Part shown: piece by piece, positions 16,908-24,613 of the stretch | How positions within the stretch are numbered: position 1 is the first letter of the stretch | Layout of the letters: each line of letters opens with the position of its first letter | Notes under the pieces: model-generated | What the model saw: only the letters and a program-made list of their open reading frames with translations | Database searches by the model: none | What the model was told of the DNA's origin: nothing | Program-made: the position numbers and the translations under genes | Source of the DNA: Dyella thiooxydans | Lineage (GTDB): Bacteria > Pseudomonadota > Gammaproteobacteria > Xanthomonadales > Rhodanobacteraceae | Direction: 5' to 3' | Length of the DNA stretch: 64,000 nucleotides | NCBI RefSeq assembly: GCF_001641285.1 | Contig: NZ_CP014841.1 | Coordinates: 2,232,001-2,296,000, forward strand

Positions 16908-17934
16908 TCGGCGCTGCTACGGCGATCCCGGCGTCTTCGCGCGCGAGCTGGAGACGATTTTCGCCGAGCGGTTGTTCGCCGGTACGCGGGCCGACTTTGC
17001 CCGGCCCGACGACTATCGCAGCCTGCGGATCGGCCGCAAAGCGGTGACCATTCGCCGTACGCGCAGTGGCGTGCGCGCGTTCGACAACGTCTGCCTGCAC
17101 CGCAACGCGCTGATCGACCTGCCGGGTTGCGGCAACCGGCCGTTTCGTTGCGGCTACCACGGCTGGAGCTACGCCGACGATGGCGCACTCGCCGCGGCCC
17201 CGCTGGTCGACAAGGCCAGTATCGCCAGGTGCCGGCTGGGCAGTTACCCGGTCAGCGAATCGGGCGGCCTGCATTTCCTGGGGCTGCGTGGTGCGGCCCC
17301 GGTTGTCGACGAGGTGGCGCAGGTACTGGCCGACACCGGCGTCGTGCCGGATACACCGTTCCATGCTGCTGTCATGGAGCATGCCTGCAACTGGAAGCTG
17401 CTGGTGGAGAACGTGCTCGAGGGCTACCACCTCAGTTTCGTCCACGGCGACAGCTTCAGGCCCGCGGGCTTCACGTCCACCGGTCGCTACGCCTGGCATG
17501 GCGGCCGATACACCTCGTGGAACGAGATGCTTCCCGTCGACGCAGCGGACAAGACCGCGGCGCTTCGTCGCCTTGCGCCGAAGGCCGGGCACTTCTACCG
17601 CCATGGCTACGTCTTCCCGGACCTGTTCCTGTCCAATACCAATGGCCTGGTCGGTTTCCTCAGCCACGTCATCCCGGTGGACGCGACGCGCGCGCAGTTG
17701 GCCTGGCAGCTGTTCGAGCTGCCAGCCCTCAAGGCATTGCCGCCTGCATTGCGGCAGCACATGCGTGAGGAGGCGATCGCCTTCACGCAGCAAGCGCTGG
17801 CGGAAGACAAGATCCTGGTCGAAGCCTGCCAGCAGGGGCTGGAGGCGGACGGCTTCGCGGTGCAGCTGCAGCCCCAGGAGGCGCGCATCGCGCACTTCCA
17901 TGCGCTTTACCTGGCGAGGACGAACGATGTTTGA
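16897..17934 (+). CDS. Rieske non-haem iron oxygenase (aromatic-ring-hydroxylase alpha-subunit type)
   Basis: A 345-residue protein with an N-terminal Rieske [2Fe-2S] domain. The ligands are Cys66 and His68 in NVCLHRN and Cys85 and His88 in RCGYHGWSY. The catalytic domain has NWKLLVENVLEGYHLSFVH, giving iron ligands His178 and His183, with Glu175 where ring-hydroxylating dioxygenases have the bridging Asp. Glu at this position is known from carnitine/choline-type monooxygenases. No reductase or ferredoxin gene is nearby, so electrons must come from elsewhere. Lying between ketosynthase and reductase, it may hydroxylate the acyl chain or the sugar; this is inference. ATG 16897 overlaps the previous gene. 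Confidence 0.88.
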   Translation: MSIDRRCYGDPGVFARELETIFAERLFAGTRADFARPDDYRSLRIGRKAVTIRRTRSGVRAFDNVCLHRNALIDLPGCGNRPFRCGYHGWSYADDGALAAAPLVDKASIARCRLGSYPVSESGGLHFLGLRGAAPVVDEVAQVLADTGVVPDTPFHAAVMEHACNWKLLVENVLEGYHLSFVHGDSFRPAGFTSTGRYAWHGGRYTSWNEMLPVDAADKTAALRRLAPKAGHFYRHGYVFPDLFLSNTNGLVGFLSHVIPVDATRAQLAWQLFELPALKALPPALRQHMREEAIAFTQQALAEDKILVEACQQGLEADGFAVQLQPQEARIAHFHALYLARTNDV

Positions 17935-18661
17935 AGGCAAGACCCTGCTCATCACCGGCGCGACTTCGGGGATCGGTTTCGCCACGACACGGCGATTGCT
18001 GGCCGAGGGTGCCAGGGTAGTGGCCGTCGGCCGCAATCCGCAGCGCCTGGCGGAGCTTGTGCAGCATGGCGGTGACGCGGTGCTTCCGCTGGCTTTCGAC
18101 CTCACCGATTTCGCGCGCTATCGCGAAGTGCTGGCGCCGGTGCCCGCACTGGACGGCCTGGTCCATTCCGCCGGCATCGTGGAGAACAACCCGCTACGCT
18201 TCTTCTCGCTGGAAACGCACCAGCGCATCGTGGCGATCAACCAGACGGCGCCACTGGCCCTGGTGGCCGAGCTCGCGCGCGGCAACAAGCTCAATGCCGG
18301 CAGTGCGATCGTCTTGCTTTCCTCCATCCTCGGTCCGGAAGTAGGCATCAAGGGCACAGCCAGCTATGCCGGCACCAAGGCGGCATTGACTGCGTTTGCG
18401 CGGGTGATGGCACTGGAATTGGCGCATAAGGACATACGCGTGAACTGCGTGGCTCCCGGCATGGTGCAGACCGAGCTCGTGGACGATCTCCATCAACTGT
18501 CGGAGGAGGCGTTGCAGGCCGATCGCGCCCGCTACCCGTTGGGCAAGCGCTACGCGACGGCTCACGAGGTCGCCGCCGCTATCCGCTTCCTGCTCTCGTC
18601 CGATGCAGCCTTCATGACTGGCCAGACGCTTGTCGTCGATGGCGGATTCACGGCCCAATGA
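17927..18661 (+). CDS. Short-chain dehydrogenase/reductase (3-oxoacyl-ACP reductase-like)
   Basis: A 244-residue classical SDR. The NAD(P) motif is LITGATSGIG (residues 8-17). The HSAG segment stands in for NNAG, and the active site is SYAGTKAAL with catalytic Tyr and Lys. The C-terminal GQTLVVDGGFT is typical of FabG-like enzymes. The likely reaction is reduction of the 3-oxoacyl chain made by the neighbouring ketosynthases to 3-hydroxyacyl-ACP. It overlaps the Rieske gene by eight bases, and its stop overlaps the acyltransferase start in ATGA. Confidence 0.88.
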   Translation: MFEGKTLLITGATSGIGFATTRRLLAEGARVVAVGRNPQRLAELVQHGGDAVLPLAFDLTDFARYREVLAPVPALDGLVHSAGIVENNPLRFFSLETHQRIVAINQTAPLALVAELARGNKLNAGSAIVLLSSILGPEVGIKGTASYAGTKAALTAFARVMALELAHKDIRVNCVAPGMVQTELVDDLHQLSEEALQADRARYPLGKRYATAHEVAAAIRFLLSSDAAFMTGQTLVVDGGFTAQ

Positions 18662-19287
18662 GCGCAAAGTCTCTACTGCTGCTGGGTCGTGGCGGCTTTG
18701 GCCGCGAGGTGGCCGCGTGGATCGCGGCGCGGGCCATGCCGTTCACCGTCCTGGGCTTTCTCGACGATGAAAACCCCCGCGAGTCCGACGTGCTGGGACC
18801 GATCCAGGGCCATGAGCCACGGCAGGACGCAAGCTACCTCACCTGTTTCGGTGACGGGCGTGCACGGCACAAGGTCCGCACGCAATTGCAGGCGCGCGGC
18901 GCGCGTTTCGCCAGCCTGGTTTCCCCCGACGCGATGACCGCGACGCCGCTGGAGGATGCAATCAACAGCATTTTCCTTGGCGCCTGCAGCATCTCCGCCG
19001 GCGTGACGCTGGGTGACGACCTGCTGGTGCAGGGGTTCGCCGTGGTGGGCCACGACGTCGCCATCGGCACCGGCGTCACCATCAGCTCGCATGCCTTCAT
19101 TGGCGGCCACGCTAGGCTGGAGCCGTTCTGCACGATTCACCCACACGCCGTGGTGTTGCCGCATATCGTGGTCGGAGAGGGGGCCGTCGTTGGCGCAGGA
19201 GCCGTGGCAATCAGGGACGTCGCGCCATACACCACCGTCTTCGGCTCACCCGCCAAGGTCATTGCCTACGGCAAGCCTCATGAATGA
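18658..19287 (+). CDS. NeuD/PglD-family sugar N-acyltransferase (left-handed beta-helix)
   Basis: A 209-residue hexapeptide-repeat transferase. The N-terminal Rossmann-like part has LLLLGRGGFGREV; the C-terminal half shows repeated hexads (FLGACSISAGVTLGDDLLVQ, and further copies around IGTGVTISS and VVGEGAVVGAGAVA), ending FGSPAKVI. The His in VVGHDVAIG matches the catalytic base of PglD-like enzymes. The family acylates the amine of UDP- or dTDP-4-amino-6-deoxysugars. In this operon the natural donor may be the dedicated acyl-ACP, as for VioB. That is inference from gene order. It overlaps its neighbours on both sides. Confidence 0.85.
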   Translation: MSAKSLLLLGRGGFGREVAAWIAARAMPFTVLGFLDDENPRESDVLGPIQGHEPRQDASYLTCFGDGRARHKVRTQLQARGARFASLVSPDAMTATPLEDAINSIFLGACSISAGVTLGDDLLVQGFAVVGHDVAIGTGVTISSHAFIGGHARLEPFCTIHPHAVVLPHIVVGEGAVVGAGAVAIRDVAPYTTVFGSPAKVIAYGKPHE

Positions 19288-20254
19288 CGTCTATCTCAAC
19301 CTGATTGCCTCCGCACATGGCTCGCAAACCGAGTTCAACGACGCCGACACGTTGGGACAGTCCGCCGCAGACTGCGATCGCATCGTCAAGAAGACTGGGG
19401 TACAAAGCCGACCGATCGTTGGGGAGAGCGAATACACCAGTGACCTGGCTCTACGTGCCACGGAGCAATTGCTTCTGCAAAGCACGAGTACTGCCAGTGA
19501 ATTTGACGGACTGATCGTTTGCACGCAGACGCCCGATCACTTGATTCCCGGCGTCTCGTCGCGAGTACACGGCAAGCTTGGCTTCAGACAAGACTGTTAC
19601 ACCATGGATATCAACCAAGGTTGCAGCGGATTCATCTATGGCGCCCATCTCATGGCTGCCATGGTTCGGAGCAAGGCGTTGCAACAGGCAGTCTTGGTAA
19701 ACGCCGACTGCTACACGCGGCTGATTCGGCACGATGACCTCACAACCCGCGTGTTGTTCGGCGACGCGGCGACAGCAACCATTTTCTCGACCCAGCCCAG
19801 TGGCTTTCGATTGCTTTATTCCCGCTGCTATGCGGACGGTACCGGCTATGAGGACTTCATCGCCCGTGGCTCGGCTATCCAGCCTGACAGTGGCGTTGCC
19901 CAGGGTATCCATATGAATGGACCGGGCATCCTGTCATTCGCTCTGCGGGTGGTGCCAGATGCTGTCGATTCCGCATTGAGGGACAACGGGCTAAACAAGA
20001 GCGATATTCGGATGTTTGCCTTTCATCAGGCGAACAGTTTTGTTCTCGGCAAGCTTGCCTACAAGATGGGCTTGGAGAATGACCAAGTTCCGCAGAACAG
20101 CGCGGAACTGGGAAACACGGTGTCCGCATCCATCCCGCTGCTGTTGCTGGACCAGCAGGATCATCTGAAGCGTGGTGATCTGGTTCTGGCGATAGGCTTC
20201 GGCGTAGGTCTGTCCTGGGGGGGGGCGCTGTTTGAGTATGTAGGCAACGACTGA
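19280..20254 (+). CDS. KASIII-type 3-oxoacyl-ACP synthase, copy 2
   Basis: A 324-residue KASIII paralogue with Cys115 in DINQGCSGFIYG, His in FAFHQANSF and Asn in AELGNTVSASIP. It is clearly different from copy 1 and visibly richer in A/T codons, which suggests separate acquisition rather than recent duplication. Two condensing enzymes imply either two rounds or alternatives in chain building, or that one acts as an acyl-transfer partner. ATG 19280 overlaps the acyltransferase gene by eight bases. It closes the overlapping gene chain; a 26-bp gap follows before the flippase. Confidence 0.9.
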   Translation: MNDVYLNLIASAHGSQTEFNDADTLGQSAADCDRIVKKTGVQSRPIVGESEYTSDLALRATEQLLLQSTSTASEFDGLIVCTQTPDHLIPGVSSRVHGKLGFRQDCYTMDINQGCSGFIYGAHLMAAMVRSKALQQAVLVNADCYTRLIRHDDLTTRVLFGDAATATIFSTQPSGFRLLYSRCYADGTGYEDFIARGSAIQPDSGVAQGIHMNGPGILSFALRVVPDAVDSALRDNGLNKSDIRMFAFHQANSFVLGKLAYKMGLENDQVPQNSAELGNTVSASIPLLLLDQQDHLKRGDLVLAIGFGVGLSWGGALFEYVGND

Positions 20255-20280
20255 ACCTGCTACTCACGGCGCTTACACAT

Positions 20281-21738
20281 ATGTCAAATCTCGAACGACG
20301 TGCGGCCAATGCAGCATGGTGGAGCACGCTGGAGATCCTGGCACGCTATGGCGTGCAGTTTCTCGTCATGGTTGTGTTGGCGCGCCTGCTCTCGCCCGCC
20401 GATTTTGGCCTGATTGCGATCTTGTTGGTATTCACAAGCGTCGGCACGCTGCTGGTCGACTCGGGTTTCGGGGCGGCACTGGTACAGCGCCAGCGCACAA
20501 CAGCTGACGACGAGACTACCGTTTTCATCTTCACGGTCGGCGCAGGCATTCTCACCGCCAGCATTCTGGTGCTCGCCGCTCCGGCCATTGCCGTCTTTTT
20601 CAACGAGCCGAGGCTGGTAGACCTGACTCGCGTCATGGCGCTGGTATTGCCGCTCGGAGCTTTCGCTTCGGTGCCCGATGCGCTGTTGACGATGCGGCTC
20701 GATTTCAAGGCGCGCGCACGTGCGGAAGTGATTGCCTCGTTGTGCTCGGGAGCCGTGGCGGTGGTGCTGGCATTGCGTGGGTTCGGCGTATGGAGCCTGA
20801 CGTGGCAGAGCATCGTTTCGATCGGCACACGAGGAATCCTGTTGTGGCTCTATTCCGGATGGCGGCCGCGCGGTCGCTATCGCGGAGCATCGTTCCGCAG
20901 CCTGTTCGGGTTCGGTGGCTACATGCTGCTCTCGGGGTTGCTCAACGCGGCTGCCATGCGCCTGCAATCGCTGTTGATCGGCAAGTTGTTCGATACAAGC
21001 TCACTGGGGTACTACACCCTCGCGCAGAATACCCAACAGGCTCCCGCCTCGTTGATCGACGGCATTCTCAAACGGGTGGGCTTGCCGGTTTTTTCCACGA
21101 TCGCGCAGGACCGGGCAAGGCTGCGGTCTGCCTTCAGGGCGTCGCTGCGCATGGCGATGTTCCTGTTTGTCCCTTGCATGGTGGGTATCGCTCTAGTCGC
21201 CAAGCCGCTGATCGAACTGGTTTACGGAGCGCGCTGGAGCCCCGCGTCGCCCATCCTGAGCATTCTGTCCCTGAGCGCCGCACTGTGGCCCATCCACGTA
21301 CTCAACCTGGCAGCCATCGGTGCACAGGGGCGATCGAATCTGCTGCTGAGGGTAGAAGTTATCAAGCAGGTCATAGGTATCCTGCTGATTGCCATTGCCT
21401 CACCCTGGGGGCCGCTTGCCATCGCCTGGGCCGTACTTTTCTCCAGCCTTTTTGGCGTAGGCATCAACGCCTATTACTCGAAAAGACTGCTCGATTACGG
21501 CGCATTCGCGCAGTTGCTGGATCAGTCCGGGACCTTCGCATTGTCGCTGGTGGCGGCACTGGTTGGCTGGATGATTCTGCAACGGGCGACGCCCGGACCC
21601 ACGTCGATGCTTGGTGCCATTGCGGCGGCAAGCATGGTTTATGGCACGCTGGCCGTTCTTACGCGCAATACTGCGCTGAACGGCTTGTTGACTATCCTGC
21701 GTACGCTGCGCGAGAGGTCCAACACACCGACCCAATGA
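20281..21738 (+). CDS. Polysaccharide flippase, MOP/PST family (Wzx-like)
   Basis: A 485-residue inner-membrane protein with about 12-14 hydrophobic segments and the PST/Wzx N-terminal pattern: a basic start, then WWSTLEILARYGVQFLVMVVLARLL and LVDSGFGAALVQ. Such proteins move undecaprenyl-pyrophosphate-linked oligosaccharides across the membrane. Its presence suggests that the cluster makes an oligosaccharide rather than a single Und-P sugar. No Wzy polymerase, Wzz or WaaL ligase is recognisable nearby, unless one of the two large GT-C proteins is the transferase. Confidence 0.88.
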   Translation: MSNLERRAANAAWWSTLEILARYGVQFLVMVVLARLLSPADFGLIAILLVFTSVGTLLVDSGFGAALVQRQRTTADDETTVFIFTVGAGILTASILVLAAPAIAVFFNEPRLVDLTRVMALVLPLGAFASVPDALLTMRLDFKARARAEVIASLCSGAVAVVLALRGFGVWSLTWQSIVSIGTRGILLWLYSGWRPRGRYRGASFRSLFGFGGYMLLSGLLNAAAMRLQSLLIGKLFDTSSLGYYTLAQNTQQAPASLIDGILKRVGLPVFSTIAQDRARLRSAFRASLRMAMFLFVPCMVGIALVAKPLIELVYGARWSPASPILSILSLSAALWPIHVLNLAAIGAQGRSNLLLRVEVIKQVIGILLIAIASPWGPLAIAWAVLFSSLFGVGINAYYSKRLLDYGAFAQLLDQSGTFALSLVAALVGWMILQRATPGPTSMLGAIAAASMVYGTLAVLTRNTALNGLLTILRTLRERSNTPTQ

Positions 21739-21760
21739 TGCCTGTCAACGAGACCGCAAC

Positions 21761-22783
21761 ATGACGCCAGCGTCCAACGGCGACGTATCGCACGATAGCC
21801 ACGAAATCAGTGACCACCTTGCACTGGTCAAGCAACCTGTTGTCAGCGTGCTCATGCTCGCCTACAACCACGGCCCTTACCTGGCGCAAGCGATCGACAG
21901 CGTGTTGGCCCAGCAAACCGACCTGCCTATCGAGTTGCTTATCGGCGAAGACTGCTCGACCGACAACACCCGTGACGTCGCGCTGCGGTATCAAGAGGCG
22001 CATCCGGACATCATCCGGGTCATCACTGCCGACAAGAACGTTGGCTCGACCTTGAATCATCGACGAATTCTGCTCGCTGCACGAGGTGAGTTTTACGCCT
22101 ATCTCGACGGTGACGACTACTGGCTTCCGGGAAAGCTTTTGCGTCAGGTCAAATACTTGCGCGAACATTCCGACTGTGTCGCAGTCTTTACCAATGCCCA
22201 GACGGTCGATGAGAACAGCCAAACCATCGGTATATTCAATGATGTCGGAGATGGGCAGTTCGGCCTGGGTGCACTTTTGCGTCGAGGCAATTTTCTAAAC
22301 AACAGCTCGGTGGTCTATCGCGCGACATCTCGCCCAGCCCTGCTCGAGATCGAAGTTGCATCAATCGACTATCGTGGACATTTACTGCTGGCTAGAAACG
22401 GCTTCTTGGCACATTTGTCAGAACCTTTGGTTTCCTACCGCATCGGTTCGGCTGGATCGATGGTGGCACACGATAACAACCGTGTTCGCCAGCTCTACTG
22501 GGAGGCGATCATGAGCGTGCCTCGTGAGATGGTCACAGATGATGACCTCGCACACGGCATCGCCGACTTCATCCGACGTGTGTTCTATCGGTCGCTGCGG
22601 ACGCGCCAGATCAAACTGCTGAGGGAGTGGCTGCCATGCGCGTTGCGCGCATCGCCATATGGAACGACACGGACCAGTTTACTGGCAGCTGGATCGATTC
22701 TGCGCATTGCTTACAAGGAGGTCATCGGCCGAATCCGCAAAGACGCTCACGGCAATCAATCCAAAGTGCTATACCGTCGCTAG
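21761..22783 (+). CDS. Family 2 glycosyltransferase
   Basis: A 340-residue GT-A fold enzyme. The nucleotide-sugar-binding start is VVSVLMLAYNHGPYLAQAIDS, with EDCSTDNT, and the metal-binding DXD is LDGDDYW (Asp116-Asp118). The C-terminal third is variable. It probably adds one sugar of the repeat unit on the cytoplasmic face. The G+C content is strikingly low here: the 60 bases 22201-22260 hold 29 G/C, against 41 of 60 at 27481-27540 in pilB. That contrast suggests horizontal acquisition. Confidence 0.85.
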   Translation: MTPASNGDVSHDSHEISDHLALVKQPVVSVLMLAYNHGPYLAQAIDSVLAQQTDLPIELLIGEDCSTDNTRDVALRYQEAHPDIIRVITADKNVGSTLNHRRILLAARGEFYAYLDGDDYWLPGKLLRQVKYLREHSDCVAVFTNAQTVDENSQTIGIFNDVGDGQFGLGALLRRGNFLNNSSVVYRATSRPALLEIEVASIDYRGHLLLARNGFLAHLSEPLVSYRIGSAGSMVAHDNNRVRQLYWEAIMSVPREMVTDDDLAHGIADFIRRVFYRSLRTRQIKLLREWLPCALRASPYGTTRTSLLAAGSILRIAYKEVIGRIRKDAHGNQSKVLYRR

Positions 22784-22799
22784 CGTGCCTCACTGGAAC

Positions 22800-23579
22800 A
22801 TGATGAAACTCGTCAAAATCGCCAAATATGTGCTAGCAGGCTGGGTACCTGGCGGCCGGTGCCAGTGTGTGTTGTGTGGCCATCGAGTATGGCGTTTCAT
22901 GCCTTACATGCATGGGTCGGCAGGCGTACCTGAACTTATGCGCGTAATCGACACTGTTGGCAGCGACCCCGACTGGTTTGAATGCCCGCGTTGCGGAGCT
23001 CACGATCGAGAGCGGCACTTATTGATGTATCTGAAGAAGACCAACATGCTGGCGGGCATGCGTGGTAAGTCCGTGCTGCATTTCGCACCGGAAAAGCGAC
23101 TTGCACCACGCATTATCGATGTGGCGCCCGCTCGATACGTTCCTTGCGACCTCTACCCGAGCTCCCCCGATGTACAGCGTGTCGATATGCTTCAAATGCA
23201 GTTCGCCGATCAGTCGTTTGATCTGGTCATCGCAAACCACGTACTAGAGCACGTCGACGACGATATGAGGGCTCTCAACGAAGTTCGTCGCGTGCTCAAG
23301 CCCGGGGGGTATGCCATCCTGCAGACGCCGTACAGCGAAAAACTGCATCGTACTTGGCAGGACCCGGGCATCGACACAGATGCTGCGCGGCTGCAGGCTT
23401 ACGGCCAAGCCGATCATGTCCGCCTGTTTGGCCGGGATATCTTCGATCGCATCGCATCGCAGGGCTTCGACAACCTGGTCGGGCGACACGACGAACTGTT
23501 GCCCGGTGTTGACACCTTGCATACCGGCGTCAATCCGGCCGAACCGTTTTTCCTGTTCCGCAAAAGGTCAACCGACTAG
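22800..23579 (+). CDS. Zinc-ribbon SAM-dependent methyltransferase
   Basis: A 259-residue class I methyltransferase. The N-terminal part has two CxxC-type pairs (CQCVLCGHR and FECPRCGAHDRERH), which suggest a zinc ribbon. The SAM-binding domain follows: VLHFAPE (motif I variant), DMLQMQFADQSFDLVIANHVLEHV and VLKPGGYAILQTPY. It probably methylates a sugar in the glycan, as VioM does in viosamine pathways; the target is unknown. ATG 22800 and 22803 are adjacent candidates. Its TAG stop shares the palindrome CTAG with the stop of the convergent glycosyltransferase. Confidence 0.78.
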   Translation: MMKLVKIAKYVLAGWVPGGRCQCVLCGHRVWRFMPYMHGSAGVPELMRVIDTVGSDPDWFECPRCGAHDRERHLLMYLKKTNMLAGMRGKSVLHFAPEKRLAPRIIDVAPARYVPCDLYPSSPDVQRVDMLQMQFADQSFDLVIANHVLEHVDDDMRALNEVRRVLKPGGYAILQTPYSEKLHRTWQDPGIDTDAARLQAYGQADHVRLFGRDIFDRIASQGFDNLVGRHDELLPGVDTLHTGVNPAEPFFLFRKRSTD

Positions 23580-24613
23580 CTCAGGTTGGGTAGGCCATGC
23601 CGGGCGAGCACGCGGAGTTTCTGGGGAATCTTGTCCAGCAACCCGACATAACTCCAGAAGCCCATGACGCGCCCGGCCTGCGCCGCACTGCGCGCCTTGA
23701 TCAGCGTGGGCAGGAGGCCAACGGCCCCCTTGATCGCCGGCCAGTAGATGCGCGTCCAGACACCGGCGTCACGCATCAACGCACACAGGGCGAAGCCTTC
23801 GAGAGCGAGCACCGCGAGATGGATCAGGAACCAGGGCCAGGCAGCCCAGGTCGGGGTACAGACCAGCACCAGGCACGCCCTGTTGCGCTCGCTGAGAAAA
23901 CGCCGCCGATAGCTCGTCCGCAACTTGCCGTCGACGACGCGATTGCCGCCGAAGCTTGTTCCCTGCCGGTGGAGATAGCCGCTGCGTTCCACTACGGACA
24001 CGACGCCTCCCTTCAAGCGTGCAAGCAGGCACAGGTAGGTATCCTCCACGTTCGAGACCATCCACTCGGGAAAACCGCCGAGAGCCATCCACGCGCTCCT
24101 GCCGATGAACAGACAGGCACCCTGGACATACGCCAGATCGGCCCGGCCCGGAAGCCGCGAAGGCATCGGCGTGTGGAACACGTCCAGCCGCACGCCCCTG
24201 TCGACAAGCGCCCCGGACTCCGGGTCGTACTGCGGTAGCGAGAGGACCGTCAGTCCCGGCTGCCCCCCCGCCGCATCGACGAGAACCTCGAGCGCATCGG
24301 GCCTGAGGGTCGCATCATTGTTCAACAAGAGCAGAAACCGCCCTCTTGCCCTCGAGGCCATGCGGTTGTTCGCCAGGCAGTACCCGACATTCTTCGAGCT
24401 CTCGATGACTTCCACACGTGGGTGGCGTGACCTCAGGACCGCCAGGGATGCATCGCTGGACGCATCATCGTGCACGATAATTTCAACGGAGGCTGGAAGC
24501 GTCTGCGCATAGACGGACTCAAGACACTCGTCGAGTAGATGCTCTCCGTTGAAATTCGCTATGCATACGCTGACCAGAGGCTCCGGAACACGATCTGCAC
24601 TACCCGTATTCAT
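23576..24613 (-). CDS. Family 2 glycosyltransferase (rhamnosyltransferase-like)
   Basis: A 345-residue GT2 enzyme. It starts PLVSVCIANFNGEHLLDECL with HDDASSDAS; the metal site is LLNNDATLRPDAL; GACLFIGRSAWMALGGFPEW is the acceptor-side motif seen in dTDP-rhamnosyltransferases such as WbbL. A hydrophobic segment near residues 250-275 (PTWAAWPWFLIHLAVLALEG) may anchor it. ATG 24613 is chosen because GGAGG stands just upstream; the longer frame to 24838 lies inside the next gene. The start overlaps the stop of the GT4 gene (ATGA). The three minus-strand glycosyltransferases form one operon read toward the flippase cluster. Confidence 0.85.
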   Translation of the reverse strand: MNTGSADRVPEPLVSVCIANFNGEHLLDECLESVYAQTLPASVEIIVHDDASSDASLAVLRSRHPRVEVIESSKNVGYCLANNRMASRARGRFLLLLNNDATLRPDALEVLVDAAGGQPGLTVLSLPQYDPESGALVDRGVRLDVFHTPMPSRLPGRADLAYVQGACLFIGRSAWMALGGFPEWMVSNVEDTYLCLLARLKGGVVSVVERSGYLHRQGTSFGGNRVVDGKLRTSYRRRFLSERNRACLVLVCTPTWAAWPWFLIHLAVLALEGFALCALMRDAGVWTRIYWPAIKGAVGLLPTLIKARSAAQAGRVMGFWSYVGLLDKIPQKLRVLARHGLPNLS

